Origin: Lentzea sp. NBRC 105346
GTDB taxonomy: Bacteria; Actinomycetota; Actinomycetes; Mycobacteriales; Pseudonocardiaceae
Assembly: GCF_030269605.1 (NCBI RefSeq)
Contig: NZ_BSTQ01000006.1
Location: forward strand, 1 to 64,000
Direction of reading: 5' to 3'
Length of the DNA stretch: 64,000 bases
In this document: piece by piece, positions 17,889 through 26,038 of the stretch
Position numbering within the stretch: position 1 is the first letter of the stretch
Layout of the letters: every line of letters begins with the position of its first letter
Made by a program: the position numbers and the translations under genes
The notes under the pieces: generated by a model
The model's database searches: none
Seen by the model: the letters and a program-made list of their open reading frames with translations, nothing else
What the model was told of the DNA's origin: nothing

Positions 17889-17940
17889 AACGTTGCCATC
17901 CGGTGACTTACCCGAATATTCGCAAAACCCGCTGCGTTAC
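17889..17940 (-). promoter_or_regulatory. conserved promoter element upstream of peptide C
   Basis: On the minus strand GTAACGCAGCGGGTTTTGCG (17940-17921) is followed after exactly 26 bases by AACGTT (17894-17889). The element overlaps the stop codon of regulator 2. It matches the elements of peptides A and B through GCGGGTTT and the preceding AAC, with a weaker -10 box. Confidence 0.55.
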
Positions 17941-20042
17941 GCACTGGCGGAGAGCAGCCAGGCCGCCACCTGCGTTCGGGTCCGCAATCCGAGCTTCTCC
18001 CTGATTCGGGCCAAATGCGCCTCGATCGTGCGTTCCGAGAGTCGTACGACGCGCGCGATCTGCCGGTTGGTGTCCCCGCGCGCGACCAGCGCCGCGATCT
18101 GCCGTTCCCGCGGCGTCAGCGGTGAGTTCTCCGTTCCCTCCGGCCATTCGCCGTCGCGCGCGTACCTGATGACCCGGTCGCGGTCGAGCCGGGCGCCCGC
18201 GGCGAGGGCAGCGCGGGATTCCGCGTCGGGCAGCTGGCCTCGCGCCAGCCGGTCGGCGGCACGGACGAGCTGCCGCCAGCCGGGGTTCTGGCCGGTGGAC
18301 AGCGGGCCGCGCAGCGCCGATCCGGCGCCGATGAGCCGCAGTGCGCGTTCGGGGTCGTCGTCCCGGGCCGCGACGATCGCCAGTCCTTCGACGAGAAACG
18401 GCAGGTCGTGCGCGTTGTCGGGTGCGATGCGCAGAGCGTCCAGGAAGAGCGCCTCGGCCCTGCCGACGTCGCCTCGGTGCAACGCGATCGTGCCCGCGGT
18501 GTGCAGGATCGCGGGCAGCTTCGCCGGTTCGGCGTACAGCCAGTACACCGGCAGCGCCCGGTTCACCAGCTCGTCGGCGAGCGCGGCGTCACCGCCCTGC
18601 AGCACCGCCCACGCGAGGTGGTGCGTGCAGGTCGCGCGATCGAGCGGATCGTCGAGCACGTCCAGGCAATCCGTGTAGGTCGCGTGGGCACGGGCGAAGT
18701 CGCCGCGCGAGAGGTGCACGCCGGCCAGCGCGCTGAGCGCCCGGCCGATCTGCGCCCGGTCATCGCCGGCCGCGAGGACGGCCGCTTCGGTGAGGGCGAG
18801 GGCCTCCTCGTGATCACCTTCCACGCACGCCAGCCAGCCCGCGTGCGTGAGCGCGAGGCAGCGGTCCGCCTCCGGCGCGTCACCACGCGCGAGCGTCTCG
18901 TTCAGCAGGCGCCGTCCCTCGGCGGTGTGCCCCTGGCTCCACCAGTAGAGCGACGGGGTCGTCGCGATCGGCAGGTCGCAGCGGCCGTCGCCGACCGCGG
19001 CCGGCGTGAACACCGGGCCGGTGACCTCACCCAGCCACGCCACGACCCGGTCCTGCGCCGCCTCCCGCTCGCCCGCCTCGACGAGCCGTTCGTGCGCGTA
19101 CAGCCGGATCGACTCCAGCTGGTGATAGCGGCCGTCGCCCGCGACGACCAGCGACTTCGCCACCAGCGACGTCACCAGCACGGCGAGCCGGGCCGCGTCG
19201 ATCTCGCAGATCGCGCTCGCCGTGGCGAGGTCGAACCCGCCGGGCAGCACGGAAAGCGTGCGGAATACGCGCTGCTCGGCCGGGTCGAGCGAGCGGTAGC
19301 TCCACTCGATCGCGGCCCGCAGGCTGCGGTGCCGCGACGCGCACGTGCGGCCGCCGACGGTCAACAGGTCGAGCCGCTGGTCGAGCCGGGCCAGGATCTC
19401 CGCCGGCGGCAACGCGGGCACGAGCCGCGCGGCCAGCTCGATCGCGAGCGGCAGCCGGTCCAGCCGCGTGCAGATCCGGTCGACGACCTCCGACCGTCCG
19501 ACATCGCCCTGCGCGCGGTCGGAGAACAACGTCGCTGCCGCGTCCGGCCGTAGTGGAGGCACCCCGAACACGGTCTCGCCGGGCACCAGCAGGGCCTCGC
19601 GGCTCGTCGCGAGGATGCGCAGACCGGGACAGCGGCCCAGCAGCGTCTCGGCGAGCCGGGCGCACGCGTCGATGTCGTGCTCGCAGTTGTCCAGCAACAG
19701 CAAGCACTTCCCTTCGCCGACCTCGTCCGCGATCTCGGCCGGGCCGTACTTCGCGACGTCGACGAGGCGCACCTCGGGCTGTCGCGCCACGAGCTCGAGC
19801 GCCAGCCGCGTCTTCCCGGCGCCGGCGGGACCGACGAGGGTGAGCAGCCGGACGCGGCGCAGCAGCTTGCCGAGCTCGGCGAGCTCGTCGTCGCGGCCGA
19901 CGAAGCTGTCCAAAGTGGCTGGTGGTGTCAAACGCGTCGCAGGGGCGGTCTCTCTGCTGCGACTGCGGTAGGCGCGCTGGCGGCAGGCGTTGGAGCAGTA
20001 GCGGGCACGGCCGTTGGCTGCCGCACCGCAGACCGAGCACAT
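17937..20042 (-). CDS. STAND-type LuxR family regulator 2 with N-terminal zinc-finger-like segment
   Basis: A 701-residue protein. The N-terminus (CSVCG, then RARYCSNACRQRAYRSR) has four cysteines spaced as in a small zinc finger. The NTPase follows (FVGRDDELAELGKLL, Walker A VGPAGAGKTRLA near residues 72-83, Walker B CLLLLDNCEHD). Then come a TPR-like region and a LuxR helix-turn-helix (LTPRERQIAALVARGDTNRQ, LSERTIEAHLARIREKLGL). Start ATG 20042 follows GAAGGG. It is paralogous to regulator 1, including the leader sequence, and lies immediately upstream of peptide C. Confidence 0.9.
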   Translation of the reverse strand: MCSVCGAAANGRARYCSNACRQRAYRSRSRETAPATRLTPPATLDSFVGRDDELAELGKLLRRVRLLTLVGPAGAGKTRLALELVARQPEVRLVDVAKYGPAEIADEVGEGKCLLLLDNCEHDIDACARLAETLLGRCPGLRILATSREALLVPGETVFGVPPLRPDAAATLFSDRAQGDVGRSEVVDRICTRLDRLPLAIELAARLVPALPPAEILARLDQRLDLLTVGGRTCASRHRSLRAAIEWSYRSLDPAEQRVFRTLSVLPGGFDLATASAICEIDAARLAVLVTSLVAKSLVVAGDGRYHQLESIRLYAHERLVEAGEREAAQDRVVAWLGEVTGPVFTPAAVGDGRCDLPIATTPSLYWWSQGHTAEGRRLLNETLARGDAPEADRCLALTHAGWLACVEGDHEEALALTEAAVLAAGDDRAQIGRALSALAGVHLSRGDFARAHATYTDCLDVLDDPLDRATCTHHLAWAVLQGGDAALADELVNRALPVYWLYAEPAKLPAILHTAGTIALHRGDVGRAEALFLDALRIAPDNAHDLPFLVEGLAIVAARDDDPERALRLIGAGSALRGPLSTGQNPGWRQLVRAADRLARGQLPDAESRAALAAGARLDRDRVIRYARDGEWPEGTENSPLTPRERQIAALVARGDTNRQIARVVRLSERTIEAHLARIREKLGLRTRTQVAAWLLSASA

Positions 20043-20398
20043 GGTGGAGCCCTTCGGTCACCGTGGGTGTGCAGCGGCGGTGCACTGACGCTATCGAAAG
20101 TTACTGACCAGCGGCAATCGCCGCCCCCAAGGCTGGTGAAGTGCCTAGGGGTCGTAGGGGAGCCGGTAGGGGAGACCCGCTGACCTCGTTGTCATGCAGG
20201 TCACATTAGGTGCCGATAGATCCACTCGGGTGTTCGGGAAACACTTAAGACAAGGTCCAATTGGGACAGTCCAACGGCGATTCGAGACAGACGGCGGGTT
20301 CACCTCTGGGGGTGCGCCGCACGCGGTTGAAACTTTCGACGACAACGCGGCCCCGGAGGCGATTCGCCTTCCGGGGCCGTGATGGAGTCGTTCGGCTA
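20043..20398. other. intergenic region before regulator 2
   Basis: A 356-base gap without a convincing gene. TAGGGG is repeated at 20146, 20155 and 20167 (plus strand), possibly an operator for regulator 2. A hairpin lies at 20348-20379. The rest shows nothing recognisable. Confidence 0.5.
20348..20379 (-). terminator. hairpin downstream of the DUF4191 gene
   Basis: CGGCCCCGG-AGGCG pairs with CGCCTTCCGGGGCCG with one bulged base. It lies about 20 bases after the DUF4191 stop codon on the minus strand. No T-tract follows. Confidence 0.6.
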
Positions 20399-21127
20399 CT
20401 AGCGGCGGCGCATCGTGCGCTGGACGTTGCGCATCTTGGCGCCCTGCGGCAGCGGGCCCTTCGGCATCGCGGCGCCGCGGCTCGCCAGCGCGGCGAGGCG
20501 GGTATCCAGGCTGTCGACCTGCGCGGTGGAGATGTTGCGCGGCAGCTTCATGAGGTGGCTCTGCAGCTTGCGCAGCGGGACCTGGCCCTCCTCGGCGCCG
20601 ACGATCACGTCGTAGATCGGCGTCTCGCCGACCACGCGGGCGATGCGCTTCTTCTCCTGGGCGAGCAGGCCCTTCACGCGGTGCGGGGCACCCTCGGCGA
20701 CGAGCACGATGCCCGGCCGGCCGACCACGCGGTGCACGGCGTCGAGCTGGGTGGTGCCCGCGACGGCGGGGGTAACGCGCCAGCGGCCGCGCAGGTTCTC
20801 CAGCGCCCACGCCGCGGCGCCCGGCTGACCGTCCGCCTTCGCGTAGACGTTGCGCTGCACCCGGCGGCCGAAGATCACGACCGCGAGCAGCAGGCCGACG
20901 GCGATGCCCAGCGGGACGAACACCCAGACCATCTTGAGCAGCAGGCCGGCGACGACGGCGACCGCGGTCGCGCCGAGCACCGCCGCCAGCATCAGCGGAA
21001 CGAGCGCCTTGTCCTCGCGGCGTTGCATCTTGAACGCCTCGAAGATCTGCTTGCGCCGTTCGCGAGATGCCGCGCGCCGGGCCTTCGTCGCTTCCTTGGC
21101 AGCCGACTTGTCCTGCTTTCCAGCCAT
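20399..21127 (-). CDS. DUF4191 family membrane protein
   Basis: A 242-residue protein. The N-terminus is very basic and Lys/Arg/Ala-rich, then come two adjacent transmembrane helices ([20 protein letters not shown] and [19 protein letters not shown]) and a soluble domain ([20 protein letters not shown]). The C-terminus is basic. In mycobacteria a DUF4191 gene lies beside the RDD gene and glnA1. Here the regulator/peptide cassette separates them. It is divergent from uvrD2 with about 60 bases between starts. Confidence 0.85.
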   Translation of the reverse strand: MAGKQDKSAAKEATKARRAASRERRKQIFEAFKMQRREDKALVPLMLAAVLGATAVAVVAGLLLKMVWVFVPLGIAVGLLLAVVIFGRRVQRNVYAKADGQPGAAAWALENLRGRWRVTPAVAGTTQLDAVHRVVGRPGIVLVAEGAPHRVKGLLAQEKKRIARVVGETPIYDVIVGAEEGQVPLRKLQSHLMKLPRNISTAQVDSLDTRLAALASRGAAMPKGPLPQGAKMRNVQRTMRRR

Positions 21128-21189
21128 ACCCACCAGGATACGGCGCTCCGTTCTCAGGCATCACTCGGCCATCTGCGAGACTGCCGGAC

Positions 21190-23238
21190 GTGGACGCGCT
21201 GCTGGAGGGACTCGATCCGGAACAGCGGGCCGCGGTCGAGGCGCCCCGCGGTCCGGTGTGCGTGCTGGCGGGGGCGGGGACCGGCAAGACGCGGACCATC
21301 ACCCATCGCATTGCCCACCTGGTCCAACGGGGGCATGTCGCGGCCGGTCAGGTCCTCGCCGTCACGTTCACCAAGCGCGCCGCGGGCGAGATGCGCACTC
21401 GGCTGCGCGCGCTCGAAGTCCACGGCGCGCAGGCCGTCACGTTCCACGCCGCCGCCTCGCGGCAGCTGCGCTACTTCTGGCCGCGGGTGATCGGCGGACC
21501 ACGCTGGGAGCTTGTCGACCACAAGATCCGCATCATCGGCCGCGCCGCCACCCGCCTCGGCCTGCCGACCGAGGCCGAGGCGCTGCGCGACCTCGCGTCC
21601 GAGATCGAGTGGGCCAAGGCATCCCTGATCGCGCCCGAGGACTACCCGGCCGCGGCCGCCCGCGCGCAGCGCGACATCCCGGCGCCCGCCGAGCAGATCG
21701 TCCGCGTCTACCAGGGGTACGAGGCGCTCAAGGCCGAGGCGCAGATGCTCGACTTCGACGACCTGCTGCTGCACACCGCCGCCGCGCTGGAGGACAACGC
21801 CGAGGTCGCGCAGGAGTTCCGCGACCGGTACCGGTGCTTCGTCGTCGACGAGTACCAGGACGTGACGCCGTTGCAGCAGCGCGTGCTGGACGCGTGGCTC
21901 GGCGACCGCGACGACCTCACCGTCGTCGGGGACGCCAACCAGACCATCTATTCCTTCGCGGGGGCGTCGCCGCGGCCGCTGCTCGACTTCCCGCGCCGGT
22001 TCCCCGAGGCCGTCGTCGTCCGGCTGGAACGCGACTACCGGTCGACGCCGCAGGTCGTCGCGCTGGCCAACGAGGTCATCAAGTGGGCGCGCGGACGTCC
22101 GGCCGGGTCGCGGCTGCGGCTGGTCGGCCAGCGTCCCGAGGGACCCGCGCCGGTGTTCCACGAGTTCGACGACGAGCCGTCCGAGGCGGCCGCGGTCGCC
22201 GCGAAGATCAAGAAGCTGATGGACAACGGGGTGGCGGCGTCCGAGATCGCCATCCTCTACCGGGTGAACGCCCAGTCCGAGGCCTACGAGCAGGCGCTCG
22301 CCTCGTTCGGCATTCCCTATCTGGTGCGTGGCGGCGAGCGGTTCTTCGAACGCGCGGAGGTGCGGCAGGCGATGATCGCCCTGCGGTCCGCCGGCTCCGT
22401 CGAGGGTTCGCTTCCTCTTGTGGTGCGTTCCGTGCTGGCACGGGTCGGGCTGAGCGACGAGCCGCCCGCCGGTGGTGCCGCGCGGGAACGGTGGGAGTCG
22501 CTGCTCGCGCTGGTCGAGGTGGCCGAGGAACTGGAGGCCGCGCTGCCGGGCGCGGACCTGCCCCGGTTCTGCGCCGAGCTCGACATGCGCGCCGAGGCGC
22601 AGCACCCGCCGACCGTCGAGGGCGTGACGCTGGCGTCGTTGCACGCGGCGAAGGGCCTCGAGTGGGACGCGGTGTTCCTCGTCGGGCTCGTCGAGGGGAC
22701 GCTGCCCATCCAGTACGCCGACGGCGACGAGGCCGCGGTCGAGGAAGAACGCCGGCTGCTTTATGTAGGCGTCACCCGTGCGCGTGAACACCTCTGGCTC
22801 TCATGGGGTCTGTCGCGTGCCGCGGGCGGCCGGAAGTACCGGCGGCGCTCGCGCTTTCTCTACGGCCTGCTGCCCGACGAGCACCCGGCGGCGCGGGTGG
22901 CCCGTGCCGCCACCCCCAAGAAGGAGAAGCCGACCTGTCGCGTGTGTGCCGGCGTGCTGGTCGAGGCGCAGGCCGTCAAGCTGGGGCGCTGCCTGTCGTG
23001 TCCGTCCGATGTGGACGAGGAGCTGCTCACGCGGCTGCGCGCGTGGCGGTCCGAGCGGGCGCGTGAGCTGAAGGTGCCCGCCTACGTCGTGTTCACCGAC
23101 GCGACGCTCGTGGCGATCGCCGAGCAGCGGCCGATGGACACGGCGGGACTCGTCGCGATCTCCGGCATCGGCGCGTCGAAGCTCGACAAGTTCGGCAGCG
23201 ACGTCCTCGGGCTCGTCCGCGCAGGTAGCGGGTACTGA
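21190..23238 (+). CDS. uvrD2: superfamily I DNA helicase UvrD2 with tetracysteine motif and HRDC domain
   Basis: A 682-residue 3'-5' helicase. Walker A is [13 protein letters not shown] near residue 27. Other helicase motifs are [13 protein letters not shown] (Ia), [14 protein letters not shown] (II), [12 protein letters not shown] (III), RLERDYRST (IV) and [12 protein letters not shown] (VI). After the core come CRVCAG and CLSCP, the four-cysteine linker known from mycobacterial UvrD2, and a C-terminal HRDC domain. The GTG at 21190 places the Q-motif region at the N-terminus. whiB7 and the ABC1 kinase follow, as in mycobacteria. Confidence 0.93.
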   Translation: MDALLEGLDPEQRAAVEAPRGPVCVLAGAGTGKTRTITHRIAHLVQRGHVAAGQVLAVTFTKRAAGEMRTRLRALEVHGAQAVTFHAAASRQLRYFWPRVIGGPRWELVDHKIRIIGRAATRLGLPTEAEALRDLASEIEWAKASLIAPEDYPAAAARAQRDIPAPAEQIVRVYQGYEALKAEAQMLDFDDLLLHTAAALEDNAEVAQEFRDRYRCFVVDEYQDVTPLQQRVLDAWLGDRDDLTVVGDANQTIYSFAGASPRPLLDFPRRFPEAVVVRLERDYRSTPQVVALANEVIKWARGRPAGSRLRLVGQRPEGPAPVFHEFDDEPSEAAAVAAKIKKLMDNGVAASEIAILYRVNAQSEAYEQALASFGIPYLVRGGERFFERAEVRQAMIALRSAGSVEGSLPLVVRSVLARVGLSDEPPAGGAARERWESLLALVEVAEELEAALPGADLPRFCAELDMRAEAQHPPTVEGVTLASLHAAKGLEWDAVFLVGLVEGTLPIQYADGDEAAVEEERRLLYVGVTRAREHLWLSWGLSRAAGGRKYRRRSRFLYGLLPDEHPAARVARAATPKKEKPTCRVCAGVLVEAQAVKLGRCLSCPSDVDEELLTRLRAWRSERARELKVPAYVVFTDATLVAIAEQRPMDTAGLVAISGIGASKLDKFGSDVLGLVRAGSGY

Positions 23239-23377
23239 CCCACAACTTCGGACGAGTTTCGTTAAATCGGTTGCACACCCCTAGCAGGGGGTCATAACCT
23301 GCATTGGCCGGGCCGGAAGGCCCGTCTGGGGAAGAAGAACTACTACTCGCATCAGCCCTCTAGAGGAGGTGGCACCC

Positions 23378-23587
23378 GTGGAGATCTTCACGACTTCGCG
23401 CGCTCTCGGCCACCTCATGTCCGGGGGTCTTTGCGTGCCAGCCGGCAGTGCCGCTCAGCGGGACAAGTCTGCCCTCATCCAGGTTCGTGACCGCGCGCAG
23501 GCGCAGTCTGTCCTGGTGCCGATCACCACTGACGTTCCGAACAACTACACGAGTGTGCTGTCCGCACATCACGTGAGAAGGACCTGA
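23378..23587 (+). CDS. upstream leader ORF of whiB7
   Basis: A 69-residue ORF starting at the GTG at 23378, eight bases after GAGGAGG (23363-23369). It ends 33 bases before the whiB7 attenuator stem. Ribosome-mediated attenuation through a leader ORF controls whiB7/wblC in mycobacteria and streptomycetes. Stalling by translation inhibitors lets transcription pass the terminator. The chain (MEIFTTSRALGHLMSGG at the start, VRRT at the end) matches no known protein. Its likely role is the act of translation. Confidence 0.7.
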   Translation: MEIFTTSRALGHLMSGGLCVPAGSAAQRDKSALIQVRDRAQAQSVLVPITTDVPNNYTSVLSAHHVRRT

Positions 23588-23620
23588 CGACCCGACGTCG
23601 ATCAGGACCCATCCTGACTC

Positions 23621-23666
23621 ACGAAGGCCGCGGACTCGCACAGAGTCCGCGGCCTTCGTGTTTTTT
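23621..23666 (+). terminator. whiB7 transcriptional attenuator
   Basis: A perfect 17-bp stem (23621-23637 with 23643-23659) with a 5-base loop is followed by G and six T. It lies 29 bases before whiB7 and after the leader ORF. A small upstream hairpin, TCAGGA with TCCTGA (23602-23617), may compete. The layout fits antibiotic-induced antitermination. Confidence 0.85.
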
Positions 23667-23694
23667 GCACTACCCCACACAAGGAGAAAACCTG

Positions 23695-24000
23695 ATGTTG
23701 ACCGCAACTGTCCCGCTTTCGGGCGAGACACTGCCGGACGTCGCGGAGGGCCTTGACCTGCCCTGCCGCACCCACAACCCGGACCTCTGGTTCGCCGACG
23801 CCCCCGCCGACCTCGAGAAGGCGAAGACGTTCTGCGCGACCTGCCCGGTCCTCGCCGAGTGCCTCGCCGGTGCGCTCGCACGGCACGAGCCGTGGGGCGT
23901 CTGGGGTGGCGAGATCTTCGAGCGCGGTGTCGTGATCGCGCGCAAGCGTCCCCGTGGCCGTCCCCGCAAGGACGCCGCTGTTACGGAGGCCGCCGCGTGA
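23695..24000 (+). CDS. whiB7: WhiB7 transcription factor (antibiotic-resistance regulator)
   Basis: A 101-residue Wbl protein. The four iron-sulfur cysteines are Cys24, Cys47, Cys50 and Cys56 (C...CATCPVLAEC). GVWGGE follows at residues 69-73. An AT-hook RGRPRK at residues 87-92 distinguishes WhiB7 from other Wbl proteins. AAGGAG lies eight bases before the ATG. It works with the primary sigma factor to induce intrinsic drug-resistance genes. Its place after uvrD2 matches mycobacteria. Confidence 0.95.
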   Translation: MLTATVPLSGETLPDVAEGLDLPCRTHNPDLWFADAPADLEKAKTFCATCPVLAECLAGALARHEPWGVWGGEIFERGVVIARKRPRGRPRKDAAVTEAAA

Positions 24001-24215
24001 ACACCCAGCTGATCGACCTGCCGCGCCATGACTACGACAGCAAGGGAATGAACACCATGTCTCTCAACGAAGAGCTGGTCCGGATACGAATACATGAAGC
24101 ACAGAGGTACGCCGAGGAGCAACGCCTGGCCCATCGGCTGTCGTCCGCCCAGAGGTGGCGGCGGCTGTCGAGTTGGGCCGCTCGCAGGGCGGCGCGCTTC
24201 GACCGTTCCCTCTAA
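23997..24215 (+). CDS. small basic helical protein coupled to whiB7
   Basis: A 72-residue ORF whose GTG overlaps the whiB7 stop (GTGA), with GGAGG upstream inside whiB7. The sequence is helical and basic (SLNEELVRIRIHEAQRYAEE, then RLSSAQRWRRLSSWAARRAA). ATG codons at 24049 and 24058 could also start it. It is probably expressed with whiB7; function unknown. Confidence 0.6.
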   Translation: MNTQLIDLPRHDYDSKGMNTMSLNEELVRIRIHEAQRYAEEQRLAHRLSSAQRWRRLSSWAARRAARFDRSL

Positions 24216-24231
24216 CCACAACTGAACAGCC

Positions 24232-24260
24232 GGGCCGCCACTCCTCCGGGGTGGCGGCCC
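24232..24260 (+). terminator. hairpin after the whiB7 operon
   Basis: A 10-bp stem GGGCCGCCAC (24232-24241) with GTGGCGGCCC (24251-24260) starts 16 bases after the preceding stop codon. Confidence 0.7.
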
Positions 24261-24270
24261 CGCTCCTACC

Positions 24271-24356
24271 CGCGAGTCCCACCTTTACGCACCCCGTGTC
24301 CCACCTTCGTGACTGCATGAAGGTGGGACACGGGGTGCGCGAGGGTGGGACTCGCG
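24271..24356. repeat. long imperfect palindrome (nested inverted repeat)
   Basis: The inner arms are a perfect 20-bp pair (24289-24308 with 24319-24338) around a 10-base loop. The outer arms are a 15-bp pair with one mismatch (24271-24285 with 24342-24356). No T-tract follows. It is one of several long intergenic hairpins in this window. Confidence 0.85.
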
Positions 24357-24418
24357 TGGTCCTTGATCCACGGGGTTAGTGGATGGCGGGCCGGGCCGTT
24401 CCTCCGTACCGTCGTCGT

Positions 24419-25285
24419 GTGGCGCAACACACTCATGACGGAATCGACTGGGCAGCGCGCGTCGCCGCGGCACGGCGGACGGCGGAGCTGGAGGCCGAGG
24501 CGTTGCGGGTGGTCGCGCGCAGACTCGTCCGGCCGCTGCCCGACAACCCGACGGTCTACGACGTGGGGTGCGGCGTCGGCGCGATGAGCGTGCCGCTGGC
24601 CGAGGCGCTCGCGGCGCGCGGTGGCGGGACGCTCGTGCTGGTCGACGCGGTGCCCGAGGTGCTGGACGCGGCGACGTCCGCGGCGCGCTCGCTGGGCGCG
24701 CTGACCGTGAAACCGGTGCTGGCCGATCTCGCCAGTGAGGACCCGGCCGGGTTCGGCAAGCCGGCGGACCTCGTGTGGGCGTCGCGGGTGGTGCATCACC
24801 TGCCTGATCAACTCAAAGCGGTGAAACGCCTGGTCGGAGCCCTGGCGCCGGGTGGCTGGCTGGCGCTGGCCGAAGGCGGGCTCGAGGGGCGGATGCTGCC
24901 GTGGGACCTCGGCGTCGGCGAGCCGGGGCTGCAGGATCGGCTCGCCGCGGCGCGGGCGGAGTGGTTCTGCACGATGCGCGAGGGGATTCCCGGCGCGGTG
25001 CAGCTGCCGGTGGGCTGGAACGTCGCGCTCGGCGACGCCGGGCTCGGGGAGATCAGCGCGTTCAGCTTCGTGATCGACCACCCCGCGCCGGCGAAGCAGG
25101 TCGTGCGGGACTGGGCCGTCGAGCGGCTCGGCTGGCTCGCCGAGGTGTGCGGGCCGCGGCTGCACGCGTCCGACCGCGCCGCGCTGCGGCGGTTGCTGAA
25201 CCCGCGCGACTCCGAGTTCCTCGGTGCGCGCGACGACGTCTTCATGCTCATGACCGATACCGTCCACATGGGACGTAAGCCGTGA
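24419..25285 (+). CDS. class I SAM-dependent methyltransferase
   Basis: A 288-residue protein. Motif I is VYDVGCGVGAMSVPLAEAL, the acidic motif II ends LVLVDAVPEVL, and motif IV region is DLVWASRVVHHLPD, followed by LAPGGWLALAEGG. These bind S-adenosylmethionine. The GTG at 24419 was chosen as the first start close to the domain. The substrate is unknown. Its TGA overlaps the next small gene. Confidence 0.87.
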   Translation: MAQHTHDGIDWAARVAAARRTAELEAEALRVVARRLVRPLPDNPTVYDVGCGVGAMSVPLAEALAARGGGTLVLVDAVPEVLDAATSAARSLGALTVKPVLADLASEDPAGFGKPADLVWASRVVHHLPDQLKAVKRLVGALAPGGWLALAEGGLEGRMLPWDLGVGEPGLQDRLAAARAEWFCTMREGIPGAVQLPVGWNVALGDAGLGEISAFSFVIDHPAPAKQVVRDWAVERLGWLAEVCGPRLHASDRAALRRLLNPRDSEFLGARDDVFMLMTDTVHMGRKP

Positions 25286-25455
25286 CGGCGTCCTGTTATT
25301 ACTGCGGGCGGCTGAGATCTTCGGTGACCGATCCGCTCGAGCTGCTCGCGTGGTCCGTCGAACGCGAAGGCGTCAGCGAACGCTGGCTGTGTCACGTGTG
25401 CGCCAAGAAGCACGTGCGTGACATCGAAGGCAAGCTGCCCGCCGAGTACTGGTAG
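25282..25455 (+). CDS. 57-residue zinc-ribbon-like protein
   Basis: The short ORF starts with GTG overlapping the methyltransferase stop (GTGA). It has two paired cysteine motifs, CYYCG at residues 5-9 and CHVC near residues 41-44, as in small zinc ribbons. It ends EYW. It is conserved-looking and probably co-translated with the methyltransferase. Its 3' end overlaps the convergent AbiEi-like gene by 64 bases. Confidence 0.65.
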   Translation: MTASCYYCGRLRSSVTDPLELLAWSVEREGVSERWLCHVCAKKHVRDIEGKLPAEYW

Positions 25456-25979
25456 GACAATGCGGTAAGTGCTTTCCGCACCACGGCGGAACCGCGGCTC
25501 GTGCCCGCGTCCAGCTCGGTGCGCAGACCGTCGAGACAGCACAGGTCCAGCGCCGCGCCCAAGATCCGGAGAACCCGCATCGGTTCGGACTCGCGCCGGG
25601 CGGCGTCGAGGGCGGCCCGATGGGGTTCGGCGACCACCAGCCCGTCGGCCTCGACCGTCGCGGGCGGGCGCGAGGTGCGTTCGAACAGCAGGCCCTGGCC
25701 GTTCAGGCGCTGGTTGGGGCCCTGCAGCACGTGGATCAACGACGGCTCGGGCAAGTCGGCGCCCAGCACGCGCAGGGCGTCGACGCCGGTGATGATCGTG
25801 CCGGGGGCGAACGCGAGCACGGCTTTCAGGCGTTCGGCACGGGTCGGGTAGCCGTCCTTCAACAGCACGACGCCCGGCAACACCTGCTGCCACGGGCCGC
25901 CGGGACGGCAGCGAGCGGCGATCACTCGCGGGGCGACTCCGGATTTGCGCAGGTCACGGGTAGTGGTGATGGTGTCCAT
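25392..25979 (-). CDS. AbiEi-like antitoxin/transcriptional regulator family protein
   Basis: A 195-residue protein. The N-terminal winged-helix-like region (MDTITTTRDLRKSGVAPRVI, then LPGVVLLKDGYPT) is typical of actinobacterial AbiEi-type proteins. LAFAPGTIITGVDALRVLGA and an Arg-rich C-terminal half follow. AbiEi is the antitoxin of type IV systems, but no AbiEii nucleotidyltransferase lies nearby, so this is probably an orphan regulator. The ATG at 25979 was chosen. Confidence 0.6.
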   Translation of the reverse strand: MDTITTTRDLRKSGVAPRVIAARCRPGGPWQQVLPGVVLLKDGYPTRAERLKAVLAFAPGTIITGVDALRVLGADLPEPSLIHVLQGPNQRLNGQGLLFERTSRPPATVEADGLVVAEPHRAALDAARRESEPMRVLRILGAALDLCCLDGLRTELDAGTSRGSAVVRKALTALSYQYSAGSLPSMSRTCFLAHT

Positions 25980-26038
25980 GCGTCGATCGTGGAGCAGCGG
26001 CCACGTCCGCGGGCCGCCGCTCGGCGATCTGTGGACAA

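Noticed and set aside
25392-25979. Complete AbiE toxin-antitoxin module
   Set aside because: Only the AbiEi-like part is present; no AbiEii-type nucleotidyltransferase lies on either side.
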